From Mammaliicoccus stepanovicii (GTDB lineage: Bacteria > Bacillota > Bacilli > Staphylococcales > Staphylococcaceae), in contig NZ_PPQZ01000009.1 in the NCBI RefSeq assembly GCF_002902525.1, positions 1 through 59,577 on the forward strand: 59,577 nucleotides of DNA, given 5' to 3'. The translations under genes were made by a program, and so were the position numbers. Position 1 is the stretch's first letter. The number at the start of each line of letters is the position of its first letter. The notes beneath the pieces are model-generated. The model worked only from the letters and a program-made list of their open reading frames with translations. It made no database searches and was not told where the DNA came from. Positions 29,852 through 39,653 of the stretch are shown in pieces.

Positions 29852-31357
29852 ATGGTAAAAAATGTATTTTTCATGATTAATTCTGTAGATATTAATCGTG
29901 GTGGTTTAACGAAAGCTTGTCTTCAGCAAGCAAACATCAGTGCTGATTTAGGATATAATACGTCAATTCTAACTTTTAACTACAATGGAGAATATAGTTT
30001 ATTAGTTGATAAAATATATAATGATTACGGTTTAAATAGAAATATTCCGATTATAAACATGTACGAGTATTTTCAAAATGAACAATCTATTACGAAACAA
30101 GTATACAAGATTTCAGATGTTGTTTCGGATCATGACATATTAGAGAAAGTCCCATCTAAGAATGCATACAGGGTTTATCAAGATGGTATTTACAAACAAT
30201 ATTTCACTTATCGAAGCGATCAAACGATTAAAGGTATTGATCACTTTAATGATATGAGATATAGAGTGAGAAATGAAGTTTACACACCTGATGGTTACAC
30301 CGGTAAAGTTACTTATATGGATATAGTATTAAATAAGCCAAGACAAATGGTATTTAAAAATAGTAAAAACAATGTTTATTTATCTAAATGGGTTAATCCT
30401 GAAAATAGCACCGCCCATCGCGTCATGTTATTTTCACAAGATGAAATCACACATGTCTTTAAAAATGACCAAGAACTCAAATCATATTTTGTAGAATGTG
30501 TCATTCGTGATGTTGATAATCCTATTTTGATTTCTGATAGCCGAAATACTGATGACGTATTGACTAAAGTAAATCATAAACAAGCCTATAAAATCATTAG
30601 ATTGCACAGTAACCATATTAAGGCCCCATTTAATAAGGATACTTCTGATATTGCAACTACTGTTCAATTTGCTATTCAAAACTTAAATCATATAGATTGC
30701 TTACTTGTATTAACTGATAGACAACGTAAAGATATTGTCGAAAGATTTGGTCATGAAGATAAAGTACAAGTCATACCACATGGTATTGAAGCGACTAAAT
30801 TTAAATCACTCAAGTTTTTCAAACCTATAGAAGCCGTTATCATTTCTAGATTAGTAGCACTTAAGCAAATTAGTCACGCAATAGATGCCACTAAAGTTGT
30901 TATTCAAAAGTTCCCTAACTTTAAATTAAAAATTTATGGATCAGGAACTGATGAAGCCAATTTAAAAAACAAAGTGAAAGAATTAAAGTTAGAAGATCAT
31001 GTTGAATTTATGGGTTACACGACGAATGCGCCTTCTATTTATAAAAAGGCATCATTTTCAATTGTCACTTCAAGAACAGAAGGATTTTCACTCGCCATAT
31101 TAGAAAGTTTAGCAAATGGTTGTCCGGTCGTGAGTTATAATTTCAATTATGGACCGGCTGACATTATTACTGATGGAGAAGATGGATTCATAGTTGAAAG
31201 AAACAATATTGATGAACTTGCTCAAAAAATGGAATATCTTATAGATAATCCAAAAATATTAAATCAAATGAGTAAGCATGCTTTGAAAAATGTAAAATCA
31301 AAATTCGATAAACACAATATTACTAAAGAATGGCAACAATTTTTTGAATCAATATAA
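29852..31357 (+). CDS. TarM/TagE-like GT4 glycosyltransferase
   Basis: A 501-residue retaining glycosyltransferase. The start VKNVFFMINSVDINRGGLTKA resembles the N-terminal Rossmann half of S. aureus TarM, which carries the same N-RGG/N-KGG turn and sequence layout. A long middle insertion (about 70-230) is the TarM/TagE trimerisation-type region. The C-terminal GT-B half has ISRLVALKQ, YGSGTDE, FMGYTTN and the EX7E catalytic motif EGFSLAILE near residues 410-418. It may glycosylate wall teichoic acid or a Ser-rich surface protein; the acceptor cannot be told. ATG 29852 follows GGGAGGTGG; the GTG at 29843 lies inside that site. It stands alone, convergent with rny. Confidence 0.82.
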   Translation: MVKNVFFMINSVDINRGGLTKACLQQANISADLGYNTSILTFNYNGEYSLLVDKIYNDYGLNRNIPIINMYEYFQNEQSITKQVYKISDVVSDHDILEKVPSKNAYRVYQDGIYKQYFTYRSDQTIKGIDHFNDMRYRVRNEVYTPDGYTGKVTYMDIVLNKPRQMVFKNSKNNVYLSKWVNPENSTAHRVMLFSQDEITHVFKNDQELKSYFVECVIRDVDNPILISDSRNTDDVLTKVNHKQAYKIIRLHSNHIKAPFNKDTSDIATTVQFAIQNLNHIDCLLVLTDRQRKDIVERFGHEDKVQVIPHGIEATKFKSLKFFKPIEAVIISRLVALKQISHAIDATKVVIQKFPNFKLKIYGSGTDEANLKNKVKELKLEDHVEFMGYTTNAPSIYKKASFSIVTSRTEGFSLAILESLANGCPVVSYNFNYGPADIITDGEDGFIVERNNIDELAQKMEYLIDNPKILNQMSKHALKNVKSKFDKHNITKEWQQFFESI

Positions 31358-31460
31358 TACTATGCAGATAAATAGAAATACGCTATCTTGCTATATATAC
31401 AATAAAGAACAAAGTTAAGATCCTTAGATTGCCCTGAGTTACTAAAAATTTCGTACAAAA

Positions 31461-31490
31461 AACCCTCTAACCATTGCGGTTAAAGGGTTT
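31461..31490 (-). terminator. Terminator after rny
   Basis: Arms AACCCTCTAACC / GGTTAAAGGGTT are followed by a TTTTTT run on the minus strand, 16 bases after the rny stop. It also separates rny from the convergent glycosyltransferase gene. Confidence 0.88.
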
Positions 31491-31505
31491 ATGTTTTGAG
31501 CATAA

Positions 31506-33065
31506 CTATTTAGCGTATTCTGTTGCTCTCATCTCTCGGACAACTGTCACTTTAATGTGCCCTGGATATTGTAATTCGCCTTCTATTTGGTCTTTAATAT
31601 CTCTTGCTATTCTATGTGCTTTTAAGTCATCAATATCTTCAGGAGATACGATTACACGAATCTCTCTACCCGCTTGTATTGCAAATGCCTTTTCTACACC
31701 TTGATAACCTTCTGATATTTCTTCCAATCTTTCTAAACGTTTAACATAGTTTTCTAATGTTTCACGTCTAGCTCCAGGTCTCGCTGCACTTAAAGCATCC
31801 GCAGCAGCTACTAATATCGAAATAACTGTTGTTGGTTCTACATCCCCATGATGTGAGTGTATAGCATTTAAAACAGTATCATGTTCATGATATTTCTTAG
31901 CTAGCTCTACTCCAATTTCTACATGACTACCTTCAACCTCATGATCGATGGCTTTACCTATATCATGTAATAAACCTGCACGTTTTGCTAAAGTAACGTC
32001 TTCACCTAATTCGGCTGCTAACATTCCTGAAAGTTGTGCAACCTCTATTGAGTGTTTTAGTACACTTTGACCATAACTTGTACGATATTTCATTCTACCT
32101 AAAATCTTAATTAATTCTGGATGCAAATTATGAATACCCAATTCAAATGTTGCTTGTTCCCCTGATTCTCTCATCAGTTCGTCAACTTCTCTTCTCGCTT
32201 TTTCAACCATTTCTTCAATTCGTCCCGGATGAATACGTCCATCCGACACTAAATTCGTTAATGCTGTTTTAGCGATTTCTCTTCGAATTGGATCAAATCC
32301 AGATAAAATCACCGCTTCTGGTGTATCGTCTATAATTAAATCTATACCTGTCAATGTTTCTAGAGTTCGTATATTTCGGCCTTCACGACCTATAATACGT
32401 CCTTTCATTTCATCATTAGGTAAGTTAACAACTGATACCGTTGATTCAGAAGTGTGATCTGCAGCTAGTCTTTGTACTGTCGTAGCTAGTAATTCTTTTG
32501 CTTTTTTATCAACATTTGATTTTAGTTCACGTTGTTTTTCTCTTACAAGTACAGTAATATCATGTGACAGTTCTTCTTCAACTTGTGAAAATTGCTCTTT
32601 TCGAGCTTCTTCACGTGTTAGTCCGGAGATGCGTTCTAATTCTTGTTCATGTTTCATTATTATTTCTTGAACATTACTCTCTTTTGCATCTACCTGTTGT
32701 TGTCGCTCTTCAATTTTAGCTTCTTTGTTTTCTAGAATTTCATCTTTTTTGTCTAAAAGTTCTGACTTACGTTCTAAGTTTTCTTCTTTTTGAAGTAATC
32801 TTGTTTCTTGCTTTTGTAGGTCACTTCTTCTCTCTCGAATTTCACTATCAAGATGATCTCTAATTTGTTGATTTTCTTCTTTAGCTTCAATCAACTTTTC
32901 CTTTTTAAGACTTTCGGCCTCTTTGTTGGCCTCACTTAAAATATAATGCGCTGATTGTCTAGCTTGATCTTGTTTTTTCATTAAGCTATTGTGCGCGAAA
33001 AAGTATCCTACAACAACACCTAGAATAACTCCAAGCAAAATGAGTAAGAGGGTTAATAATTCCAC
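31506..33065 (-). CDS. rny: Ribonuclease Y
   Basis: RNase Y is the membrane-bound endonuclease that starts much mRNA decay in Gram-positive bacteria. The 519-residue protein (the S. aureus length) has one N-terminal membrane helix ([22 protein letters not shown], i.e. residues 2-23), a long coiled coil (about 28-190), a KH RNA-binding domain with [12 protein letters not shown], and an HD nuclease domain with [12 protein letters not shown]. The start is GTG 33065 with GGAGG 7 bases upstream. It has its own promoter. RicA and YmdB, linked to RNase Y activity or context, are also in this window. Confidence 0.97.
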   Translation of the reverse strand: MELLTLLLILLGVILGVVVGYFFAHNSLMKKQDQARQSAHYILSEANKEAESLKKEKLIEAKEENQQIRDHLDSEIRERRSDLQKQETRLLQKEENLERKSELLDKKDEILENKEAKIEERQQQVDAKESNVQEIIMKHEQELERISGLTREEARKEQFSQVEEELSHDITVLVREKQRELKSNVDKKAKELLATTVQRLAADHTSESTVSVVNLPNDEMKGRIIGREGRNIRTLETLTGIDLIIDDTPEAVILSGFDPIRREIAKTALTNLVSDGRIHPGRIEEMVEKARREVDELMRESGEQATFELGIHNLHPELIKILGRMKYRTSYGQSVLKHSIEVAQLSGMLAAELGEDVTLAKRAGLLHDIGKAIDHEVEGSHVEIGVELAKKYHEHDTVLNAIHSHHGDVEPTTVISILVAAADALSAARPGARRETLENYVKRLERLEEISEGYQGVEKAFAIQAGREIRVIVSPEDIDDLKAHRIARDIKDQIEGELQYPGHIKVTVVREMRATEYAK

Positions 33066-33147
33066 ATAAACACCTCCTTCTATCTAGGTTTTACGTCTTA
33101 TATATACAAAAATATGATTAAATGGAACTTTGGAATCATACAAGTCA

Positions 33148-33177
33148 ATTGTACGTTTAAAATTGTGTGAGTGTCAA
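33148..33177 (-). promoter_or_regulatory. rny promoter
   Basis: On the minus strand TTGACA (33172-33177), an 18-base spacer and TACAAT (33148-33153) lie about 80 bases before the GTG start, leaving a 5' untranslated leader. Confidence 0.75.
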
Positions 33178-33215
33178 GGACATCACCTTCTTTTTTGAAA
33201 CAGTTTATATAAAAA

Positions 33216-33258
33216 ACGTTCTATAATTCAACTTGTCAAAAAGTGAATTATAGAACGT
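33216..33258 (-). terminator. Terminator after recA
   Basis: Perfect 15-base arms ACGTTCTATAATTCA / TGAATTATAGAACGT are followed by TTTTTTATA on the minus strand, 24 bases after the recA stop. Confidence 0.9.
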
Positions 33259-33281
33259 CTTACAATATGATTTAATTTAAA

Positions 33282-34337
33282 TCAATCTAATAGTGAAGCT
33301 TGTTCATCTTTATCATCAGATTTACTCTCTTTAGTGGCTTCTTCTTTCTTACCATTAAACCCTAATTGATCTCTTAATAGTTTATCAATTTCTTCAATAA
33401 TCTTCGGATTATCTTTCAAATAAGATTTAACATTTTCTTTACCTTGACCCATTCTTTCACCATTATATGAGTACCATGCTCCAGATTTATCAACAAGGTC
33501 GAACTCAACAGCTAAGTCAATAAGTTCTCCTTCACGAGATATACCTTCACCGTACATAATATCCACTTCAGCGACTCTAAAAGGAGGTGCTACTTTATTC
33601 TTAACTACTTTAATCTTAGTACGGTTACCGACAATGTCTTGTCCTTGTTTCAATTGCTCAGCACGACGAACTTCTAAACGTACAGAACTATAGAATTTCA
33701 ATGCACGACCACCAGGTGTGATTTCAGGGTTACCGAACATAACGCCTACTTTTTCACGAATTTGGTTAATAAATATTGCCGTTGTATTTGATTTAGAAAT
33801 AGCTGCTGATAATTTACGTAAAGCTTGACTCATAAGTCTCGCTTGTAAACCAACATGTGTATCTCCCATTTCACCTTCAATTTCTGCTTTAGGTGTTAAT
33901 GCAGCAACAGAGTCAATGATTACGATATCTACTGCGCCACTACGAACAAAGGCTTCTGCAATCTCTAAACCTTGTTCACCGTGATCTGGTTGTGATAAAT
34001 AAAGGTTATCTATATCTACTCCAAGATTTTTAGCGTAAACAGGATCCAAAGCATGTTCAGCATCAATAAATGCAGCTACGCCGCCTTGACGTTGAGATTC
34101 TGCAATAGCATGTAAAGCTACTGTCGTCTTACCAGAACTTTCTGGTCCATATATTTCAATAATACGTCCTTTAGGATACCCACCTACACCTAATGCTTTA
34201 TCAAGTGTAATTGATCCACTAGAAACTGCTGATACTTCTCTGCTTGTGTTATCTCCAAGCTTCATGACAGCTCCTTTACCAAAGGATTTTTCCATATTCT
34301 TAATTACTGTATCGAGTGCTTTCTGACGTTCGCTCAC
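33282..34337 (-). CDS. recA: RecA recombinase
   Basis: RecA catalyses strand exchange and triggers LexA self-cleavage. The 351-residue protein has Walker [10 protein letters not shown] (64-72), the [13 protein letters not shown] Walker B region, the DNA-binding loops (L1 [15 protein letters not shown]2 [17 protein letters not shown]) and an acidic C-terminal tail with KSDDKDEQ. The start is GTG 34337 after AGGAGG. Its promoter has TTGCAT and TATAGT with a 17-base spacer, with a LexA box just upstream. It follows cinA, as in most firmicutes, and has its own terminator. Confidence 0.98.
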   Translation of the reverse strand: MSERQKALDTVIKNMEKSFGKGAVMKLGDNTSREVSAVSSGSITLDKALGVGGYPKGRIIEIYGPESSGKTTVALHAIAESQRQGGVAAFIDAEHALDPVYAKNLGVDIDNLYLSQPDHGEQGLEIAEAFVRSGAVDIVIIDSVAALTPKAEIEGEMGDTHVGLQARLMSQALRKLSAAISKSNTTAIFINQIREKVGVMFGNPEITPGGRALKFYSSVRLEVRRAEQLKQGQDIVGNRTKIKVVKNKVAPPFRVAEVDIMYGEGISREGELIDLAVEFDLVDKSGAWYSYNGERMGQGKENVKSYLKDNPKIIEEIDKLLRDQLGFNGKKEEATKESKSDDKDEQASLLD

Positions 34338-34433
34338 GCGATAACCTCCTATATAAATAAATTGAATTTATTTGTTTGTTTTATTAGCTTATTATTACTA
34401 TAAATTATTTCATTTCAAAATGCAAGCATAAAG

Positions 34434-34447
34434 CGAATATTTGTTCG
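34434..34447. promoter_or_regulatory. LexA (SOS) box upstream of recA
   Basis: CGAATATTTGTTCG on the plus strand (CGAACAAATATTCG on the minus) matches the firmicute SOS box CGAAC-N4-GTTCG with one mismatch. It is about 8 bases upstream of the recA -35 element. Confidence 0.85.
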
Positions 34448-34505
34448 TGTTAAATGATGCAATTTTTAACAAAACGCGAACATAAGTGCCGTATTTTTGA
34501 ATTTA

Positions 34506-35660
34506 TTACTCATCTCGTAAAAAGTTCAAGAAGTCTATAAGTACTTGATTACTGATTCTATCACGTTTTCCAACGTATGATTGGCTTAATGTTGAATTAA
34601 ATTTTTTGTCTTTTTGCATATTGGTAATATATACAATCGAATGTTCAGTTCTTTGCAATATGACAACAACAATATCAACATTGAATCTTTCTTTTAATTT
34701 TTTACTAATGACTTCTTCATCATCTTGCTCAGAAATGTTCAGTAATGTATGGATCCAATCATCATTATTTAAATATGCTTTTAAGTAATGATTACAGTTC
34801 GGATGTTTTTTTAATCTCGATAGTAAAATACCATCTGTTATTTCATCGTAAACAACAAATGTTTGATTAAGGTTATCAAATACAGCCTCTTCCATCGACT
34901 TATCATCACTTCCATAATAGAATGTTCCAATTCTATTAAGAATTTCTTGTTTAACGGGTTTAATCAGTTCATATGCTTCTTGTTTAGACTTAGCATTTGC
35001 AGTAATTCTCAATGATACTTCATGTTGTCCTGCTAACGGTGCAATCGTTGGATTTGTTTGATTATCGATTAAGTCCATCAATTGTGTTTCAAGACTTGAC
35101 TCACCTATACCGGCAAATTTTAAAGACTCAGATTGAATAACACTTTCTTCATTCATGAAATAAGGCAATAAATATTGTTTCACCATTGGATGCAATTCTT
35201 TAGGAGGTCCTGGTAATAGAACAATTTGTTTGTGCTCATGCTCTAAATACATTCCAGGAGCCATACCGACATCATTTTTTAATATGGCACTTCCTTCGAT
35301 GACTAATGCTTGTTGTTTATTGTTCGGTGTCATTTCTCTATTTTCATTCTTAAAATAATTTTCTATAAATTCCATAGCCTGGCCATTCATTTCTAAACCT
35401 TTACCAAGTACTTGTGCTACAGTTTGCTTCGTTAAATCATCTTTAGTTGGACCTAATCCTCCAGTAAGGATAACAACATCATGGGCATCAAGCTCTTCTT
35501 TGAACGCACTTTCTAGCCTTTTCGGATTATCTCCTACAGCAACATGTCGAACAACACTTGCCCCTAGTTCATTTAATTCTTTAGAAATAAACTGTGCATT
35601 TGTATTCGCAATTTGCCCTAATAGTATTTCTGTACCTACACTTAATATACTTACTCTCAT
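34506..35660 (-). CDS. cinA: CinA family protein
   Basis: A 384-residue CinA: an N-terminal molybdopterin-binding-like (COG1058) domain with ILSVGTEILLGQIANTNA, VILTGGLGPTKDD and LLPGPPKEL, and a C-terminal part (about 255-384) of the CinA_C/PncC type that is diverged. In the C-terminal domain the usual nicotinamide-nucleotide amidase signature is not seen; the stretch reads AVFDNLNQTFVVYDEITDGILLSRLKK (quoted by its ends AVFDNLNQ and ILLSRLKK). So the deamidase activity is doubtful. ATG 35660 has GGAGG 7 bases upstream; the longer frame is the terminator region. It lies between pgsA and recA. Confidence 0.92.
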   Translation of the reverse strand: MRVSILSVGTEILLGQIANTNAQFISKELNELGASVVRHVAVGDNPKRLESAFKEELDAHDVVILTGGLGPTKDDLTKQTVAQVLGKGLEMNGQAMEFIENYFKNENREMTPNNKQQALVIEGSAILKNDVGMAPGMYLEHEHKQIVLLPGPPKELHPMVKQYLLPYFMNEESVIQSESLKFAGIGESSLETQLMDLIDNQTNPTIAPLAGQHEVSLRITANAKSKQEAYELIKPVKQEILNRIGTFYYGSDDKSMEEAVFDNLNQTFVVYDEITDGILLSRLKKHPNCNHYLKAYLNNDDWIHTLLNISEQDDEEVISKKLKERFNVDIVVVILQRTEHSIVYITNMQKDKKFNSTLSQSYVGKRDRISNQVLIDFLNFLRDE

Positions 35661-35685
35661 ATTACATCCTCCTATAGATAAGAAA

Positions 35686-35726
35686 GACAAACCTAAATAA
35701 AATCTTTTGGATTTTTTAGGTTTGTC
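35686..35726 (-). terminator. Terminator-like hairpin between pgsA and cinA
   Basis: Perfect 12-base arms GACAAACCTAAA / TTTAGGTTTGTC with a T-rich 3' side on the minus strand lie 47 bases after the pgsA stop and shortly before the cinA Shine-Dalgarno. Confidence 0.75.
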
Positions 35727-35772
35727 CGTCTTCATATGAATACTAAACATAATTGCTTAGATTCTTATATTA

Positions 35773-36354
35773 TTATTTTGATCCTTTAAATACGTCTCTA
35801 CCGTGATAGAAATATTCAACACCGCTTAATATCGTGAAGAACGTTGCAATGTACATCAGCCATTGCCCTAAATTTATTTGCCAAAGTGTTGAGAATGGTT
35901 CCTGAAGTAAAATAAATATAATTGCTACCATTGTTACTGCTGTTTTGATTTTACCAAGTTGACCAGCAGCACTTACGAATCCTTGTTCAATTTGTAATAG
36001 TCTTAATCCTGTAACAGCGAACTCTCTTGCAATAATAATGATTGCAACTACAGAAGACACTTTATCTAATTCTACTAATGCAATGAGTGCACTTGCAACT
36101 AGTAATTTATCTGCTAAAGGATCCAAGAACTTGCCCATGTTCGTAACAAGTTCCCATTTTCTAGCTAAATAACCATCAAACCAATCCGTAACAGATGCCA
36201 GAATAAAGATAATACCTGCTATAAACTGTTCAATTCTCATTTCTTGGCCAAACAAAAAGGACATCTTGCCCATATTAAAATCAACCAATAAAAACAATAC
36301 AAAAATAGGTATTAATATAACGCGTAATACCGTTAATTGATTCGGAATGTTCAT
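35773..36354 (-). CDS. pgsA: CDP-diacylglycerol--glycerol-3-phosphate 3-phosphatidyltransferase
   Basis: PgsA makes phosphatidylglycerol phosphate, the first committed step to phosphatidylglycerol, lysyl-PG, cardiolipin and the glycerophosphate of lipoteichoic acid. The CDP-alcohol phosphotransferase motif DGX2ARX8GX3DX3D is complete: Asp60-Gly61, Ala64-Arg65, Gly74, Asp78 and Asp82. Several membrane helices follow over 193 residues. ATG 36354 ([11 protein letters not shown]) is used because AAGGAG lies 7 bases upstream. It follows the rodZ-like gene. Mutations in pgsA are known in daptomycin-resistant staphylococci. Confidence 0.97.
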   Translation of the reverse strand: MNIPNQLTVLRVILIPIFVLFLLVDFNMGKMSFLFGQEMRIEQFIAGIIFILASVTDWFDGYLARKWELVTNMGKFLDPLADKLLVASALIALVELDKVSSVVAIIIIAREFAVTGLRLLQIEQGFVSAAGQLGKIKTAVTMVAIIFILLQEPFSTLWQINLGQWLMYIATFFTILSGVEYFYHGRDVFKGSK

Positions 36355-36417
36355 AATCTTTCTCCTTTTTACATACAATCGTATATTACTTCTATTATAA
36401 AACAACCATTCTTATAT

Positions 36418-36813
36418 TTAAATGATAATAATTAATAATATCCAAATAACTAAACACAAACCAAAAAATGTAACCATCTGTGTGATAAGTTTTGCAACCA
36501 TTTTATTCTCTGATATATCTGTATGACTTCTTTTTTCTTGAGTTAATTGTCTAAATGCTTCTTTTGCAGAAGGTGAAGTTTTTGGTAATTCACTTTGGTG
36601 CTTTTCTATTAATTCCGTTGGATTAATATTTATAGAAGATGCATATTTAGTAATAAATCCTCTCGTGTAATCAGGATTAGGTAATTCTTCAAAGTCATTG
36701 CGTTCTATCATGACTAAAAACTGACGTTGTATTTTAGTCTTTTCTTCTAATTCTACTAATGTCATACCTAATTGTTCTCGTTTATTTTTCAAAATTTCAC
36801 CAATATTATTCAA
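36418..36813 (-). CDS. ymfM: RodZ-like helix-turn-helix membrane protein (YmfM)
   Basis: A 131-residue protein with an N-terminal RodZ-type HTH_25 domain (residues about 1-70: IGEILKNKREQLGMTLVELEE, quoted as IGEILKNKREQLGMTL, and NPDYTRGFITKYAS) and a single C-terminal membrane helix (about 108-130, ending ILLIIII). The periplasmic beta domain of full RodZ is missing, which is usual for staphylococcal YmfM. It probably helps cell-shape or division scaffolding. The start is TTG 36813 with GAGGTG 8 bases upstream. It lies 21 bases after ymfK and before pgsA. Confidence 0.9.
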   Translation of the reverse strand: MNNIGEILKNKREQLGMTLVELEEKTKIQRQFLVMIERNDFEELPNPDYTRGFITKYASSININPTELIEKHQSELPKTSPSAKEAFRQLTQEKRSHTDISENKMVAKLITQMVTFFGLCLVIWILLIIII

Positions 36814-36834
36814 GCTTCATTCACCTCTACAAAA

Positions 36835-37650
36835 TTATTCAAAGAAACCAAAGCCATCACCAAATGTCATACTATCATTAGTAAATAAATCATTCTTATT
36901 TAATTGTTCGTATGTAATTTCTTGATCTTCTTTTTCTCTTAATTCAATAATATAATCAAAGTCATCAAGACTATATTCAGATCGTTGCACGAATAAATCA
37001 GGATGTTCAACTACTTTAATTGTTGGAAGATTCATGACTTCACGTACTAATTGTTTATGTTTTTCGTCAGTTTGCTTGGATGTAACTGCACCATCAATGA
37101 TATATACGTTCTTGTCACTATATTCTCCTTTCAAAAGAGAACTTCTTACAGTTTGTTTTATTAATGTTGAACTTATAAACAACCATTTTTTGTGCGCACA
37201 AACGCTTGCAGCAACAACTGATTCTGTCTTCCCAACTCTAGGCATACCTCTTACGCCAATTAACTTATGTCTATCTTCTTTAAATAATTCAGCCATAAAA
37301 TCAACTAAAATACCTAAGTCTTTTCTTTCAAATCGAAATGTTTTTTTGTCGTCTACATCTCGTTTAATATACCGACCATGTCTCACAGCTAGCCTATCTC
37401 TTAAACCTGGTGTACGTAGTTTTTTTATGGTTATATCATCAATTTCTCTCACGATGTTTTCGAAGCGCTTTACTTTATTCATATTATCCGTTTTAATGAG
37501 TAGTCCTCTTCGTCCTTGATCAACACCATTAATCGTAATAATATTAATACCTAAAATACCTAATAAACTTGATATATCTCCTAATAATCCTGCTCTATTT
37601 ACTTGAATATCGTATTCTAAGTACCATTCTTTTTTAATTACTTCTTCCAT
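36835..37650 (-). CDS. ymfK: YmfK family protein (DUF3388)
   Basis: A 271-residue protein of the YmfK/DUF3388 family of unknown function. The N-terminal 75 residues look like an ACT domain (AGLLGDISSLLGILGINI and RRGLLIKTDN). The rest has a P-loop-like GMPRVGKTES near residue 145, followed by CAHKKWLFISS and DGAVTSKQTDEKH. A nucleotide- or amino-acid-responsive role is possible but unproven. ATG 37650 follows GGGGTGG; the longer frame begins inside the end of ymfI. It is part of the conserved ymf cluster. Confidence 0.9.
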   Translation of the reverse strand: MEEVIKKEWYLEYDIQVNRAGLLGDISSLLGILGINIITINGVDQGRRGLLIKTDNMNKVKRFENIVREIDDITIKKLRTPGLRDRLAVRHGRYIKRDVDDKKTFRFERKDLGILVDFMAELFKEDRHKLIGVRGMPRVGKTESVVAASVCAHKKWLFISSTLIKQTVRSSLLKGEYSDKNVYIIDGAVTSKQTDEKHKQLVREVMNLPTIKVVEHPDLFVQRSEYSLDDFDYIIELREKEDQEITYEQLNKNDLFTNDSMTFGDGFGFFE

Positions 37651-37666
37651 AATATCCACCCCAATA

Positions 37667-38371
37667 TTAAATATACCATCCACCATTTACTCTTAATACT
37701 TGTCCAGTTACGCTTTGTGATAAAGGATTTAATAAGTACAGAACACTCGTACTTACTTCATTTGTTGTAACGAATCGCCCTTGAGGTATATCATTTTTCA
37801 ATTCTTGTTGCGTTAAAGTATCTAGTTCATCTGTCATTTTACCATGAACTACACCTGGAGTTATAGCATTAACTGTAACGGTCGTTAATGCTAGTTCTTT
37901 AGCTAAAGATTTCACAAAACCAAGCTGTGCAGATTTCATAGTTGAGTATACCGTTTCATAACTTGCGCCAGTCTCCCCCCAAATAGATGAAATAACAACA
38001 ATTCTACCATTGTGGCTTTTCCTCAAATCATCAATAAACAATTGCACTATTTTAATGAGACTATATACGTTTATACGGTATTGTTCATCAATATCTGCAT
38101 TTGTCACATCTTGTATTGCACCAAATTGAGATTTACCTGCTGCAAATATAAGATGATCGATATGACCTAATTCTGTTAATGTATCGAGTTCATGACTATT
38201 CATTAAATCTAATTGTAAAAATGACACAGGTCTACCTTCAAAACGCGTTCTTAGTTGTTCAATATTTGATTGATTATATTGTAGGATAACTTCATATCCA
38301 TGAGATAAGCAATCTTCAGCAATCGAAAGTCCAATATCTCCGCTTCCACCTATAATTAATGTCCTAGTCAT
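37667..38371 (-). CDS. ymfI: EF-P 5-aminopentanone reductase YmfI (SDR family)
   Basis: A 234-residue short-chain dehydrogenase. YmfI in Bacillus reduces the 5-aminopentanone group on EF-P Lys32 to 5-aminopentanol, needed for efficient EF-P function at polyproline. The Rossmann motif GGSGDIG (8-14), the catalytic Ser of VVISSIWGETGA, and the YxxxK motif YSTMK are visible, followed by NAITPGVVHGKM and the conserved end VNGGWYI. It overlaps ymfH by 8 bases. This is interesting beside the proline-rich surface protein at the right edge, whose translation would need EF-P. Confidence 0.92.
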   Translation of the reverse strand: MTRTLIIGGSGDIGLSIAEDCLSHGYEVILQYNQSNIEQLRTRFEGRPVSFLQLDLMNSHELDTLTELGHIDHLIFAAGKSQFGAIQDVTNADIDEQYRINVYSLIKIVQLFIDDLRKSHNGRIVVISSIWGETGASYETVYSTMKSAQLGFVKSLAKELALTTVTVNAITPGVVHGKMTDELDTLTQQELKNDIPQGRFVTTNEVSTSVLYLLNPLSQSVTGQVLRVNGGWYI

Positions 38372-39653
38372 TTAATCTAACCAATCTACTCTCAACTACA
38401 TGGTCAAAGTTTATTAAAGATTCTAAAGTTTCACGTACACTTTCAACCGTTATCGTCTCTAATATATTAATAATATTGAACAATTCTACACCTTCGAAAT
38501 AAAACTTTGTATATTGATTTGCTATATATTCAGGTGAATTTAAACTTGATATCATTTCACCTAACGTTTGCTTTCTCACTCTATGTAAATCCGCTTCATC
38601 AAAGCCTTCTTTAATGAACTTACTTAGTTCTGATTTAATTGCATCTACAAATGTTTGATGCTCATCAGTTGTTACAGCAAATAACAGATAACTATATGTC
38701 ATTTCATTTGCAAATTGATAACCAAAAGTATCATCTAGAACGCCTTTTTCTAACAACGTTTGATAAAATTCTGTTTGTTCACCAAATATTAAATCCAGTG
38801 CAATCATCATTTCGATGTCTTTTTTTACTCTAACATCATCTGAGATTGTATTCGGTTTAAATTTGAACGCAATCATCGTTTTTTCTTGTACGATGTCCAT
38901 CTTCGTCTCAACATAGTGCTGACAAACACTTTCTGGTTCATCTACACGTTTACGTGTGATTGGTGGCATTTCTTCCATTTCACGCTTATCTTCGTGATTA
39001 CGTATTAATTGAATTGTTTCTTCAGGGTCTACATCTCCCACAACGATAACGACCATGTTTGCAGGATGATAGAATGTTTCATAAGATAAATATAAGTCAT
39101 CTGCAGTAATTTTATAAATACTTTCAACAGAACCAGCAATATCAATTTGGACGGGATGATGATGATATAAAGCAGCTAGTGTTTGAAACATTAATTTATA
39201 GTTAGGTTGCTCTTTATACATTTTAATTTCTTCTGCAATAATCCCTTTTTCTTTCTCGACTGTTTTTTCAGTAAAATAAGGACTTTCTATCATTTTTAAT
39301 AGACGTAAAATATTATCATTTACTTTGTCTGTTGCACTAAATAAATAACTTGTTCTGTCAAATGTAGTAAATGCATTCACTTGCGCATCATGCTCTGCAA
39401 AGCTTGTAAAGATATCGCCCTCTTCTTTTTCAAATAGTTTGTGTTCTAAGAAATGTGCAACGCCATCTGGAACTGTCACAAATTCATCTTGGCCATGAGG
39501 CTTAAATGTATTATCAAGTGATCCGAATTGAGTTGTGTAAGTCACAAATGTTTTGTAGAAACCTTTTTTGGGGATTACTACGATTTTCAATCCATTGTTT
39601 AATGTTTCTTCAAATACTGTTTCATCTATTTGTTTGTAATAATTACTATTCAT
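38364..39653 (-). CDS. ymfH: M16 zinc peptidase YmfH, catalytic subunit
   Basis: An insulinase-family protease of 429 residues with the inverted zinc motif HFLEH at residues 67-71 and the downstream Glu in the EKEKGIIAEEIKMY stretch, so it should be active. Its partner is YmfF, encoded just upstream, which lacks the motif; such pairs form heterodimers. ATG 39653 follows GAAGG and overlaps the end of ymfF by 8 bases, so the two are translated together. The pair is conserved near ftsK in firmicutes; substrates are probably small peptides. Confidence 0.93.
   Translation of the reverse strand: MNSNYYKQIDETVFEETLNNGLKIVVIPKKGFYKTFVTYTTQFGSLDNTFKPHGQDEFVTVPDGVAHFLEHKLFEKEEGDIFTSFAEHDAQVNAFTTFDRTSYLFSATDKVNDNILRLLKMIESPYFTEKTVEKEKGIIAEEIKMYKEQPNYKLMFQTLAALYHHHPVQIDIAGSVESIYKITADDLYLSYETFYHPANMVVIVVGDVDPEETIQLIRNHEDKREMEEMPPITRKRVDEPESVCQHYVETKMDIVQEKTMIAFKFKPNTISDDVRVKKDIEMMIALDLIFGEQTEFYQTLLEKGVLDDTFGYQFANEMTYSYLLFAVTTDEHQTFVDAIKSELSKFIKEGFDEADLHRVRKQTLGEMISSLNSPEYIANQYTKFYFEGVELFNIINILETITVESVRETLESLINFDHVVESRLVRLND

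Noticed and set aside
34476-34480. Second LexA box upstream of recA
   Set aside because: Only the half site CGAAC is present; the other half does not match GTTCG.
35661-35750. N-terminal extension of CinA by 30 residues
   Set aside because: The extension translates a terminator hairpin and the ribosome binding site; the family begins at MRVSILSVGTE.
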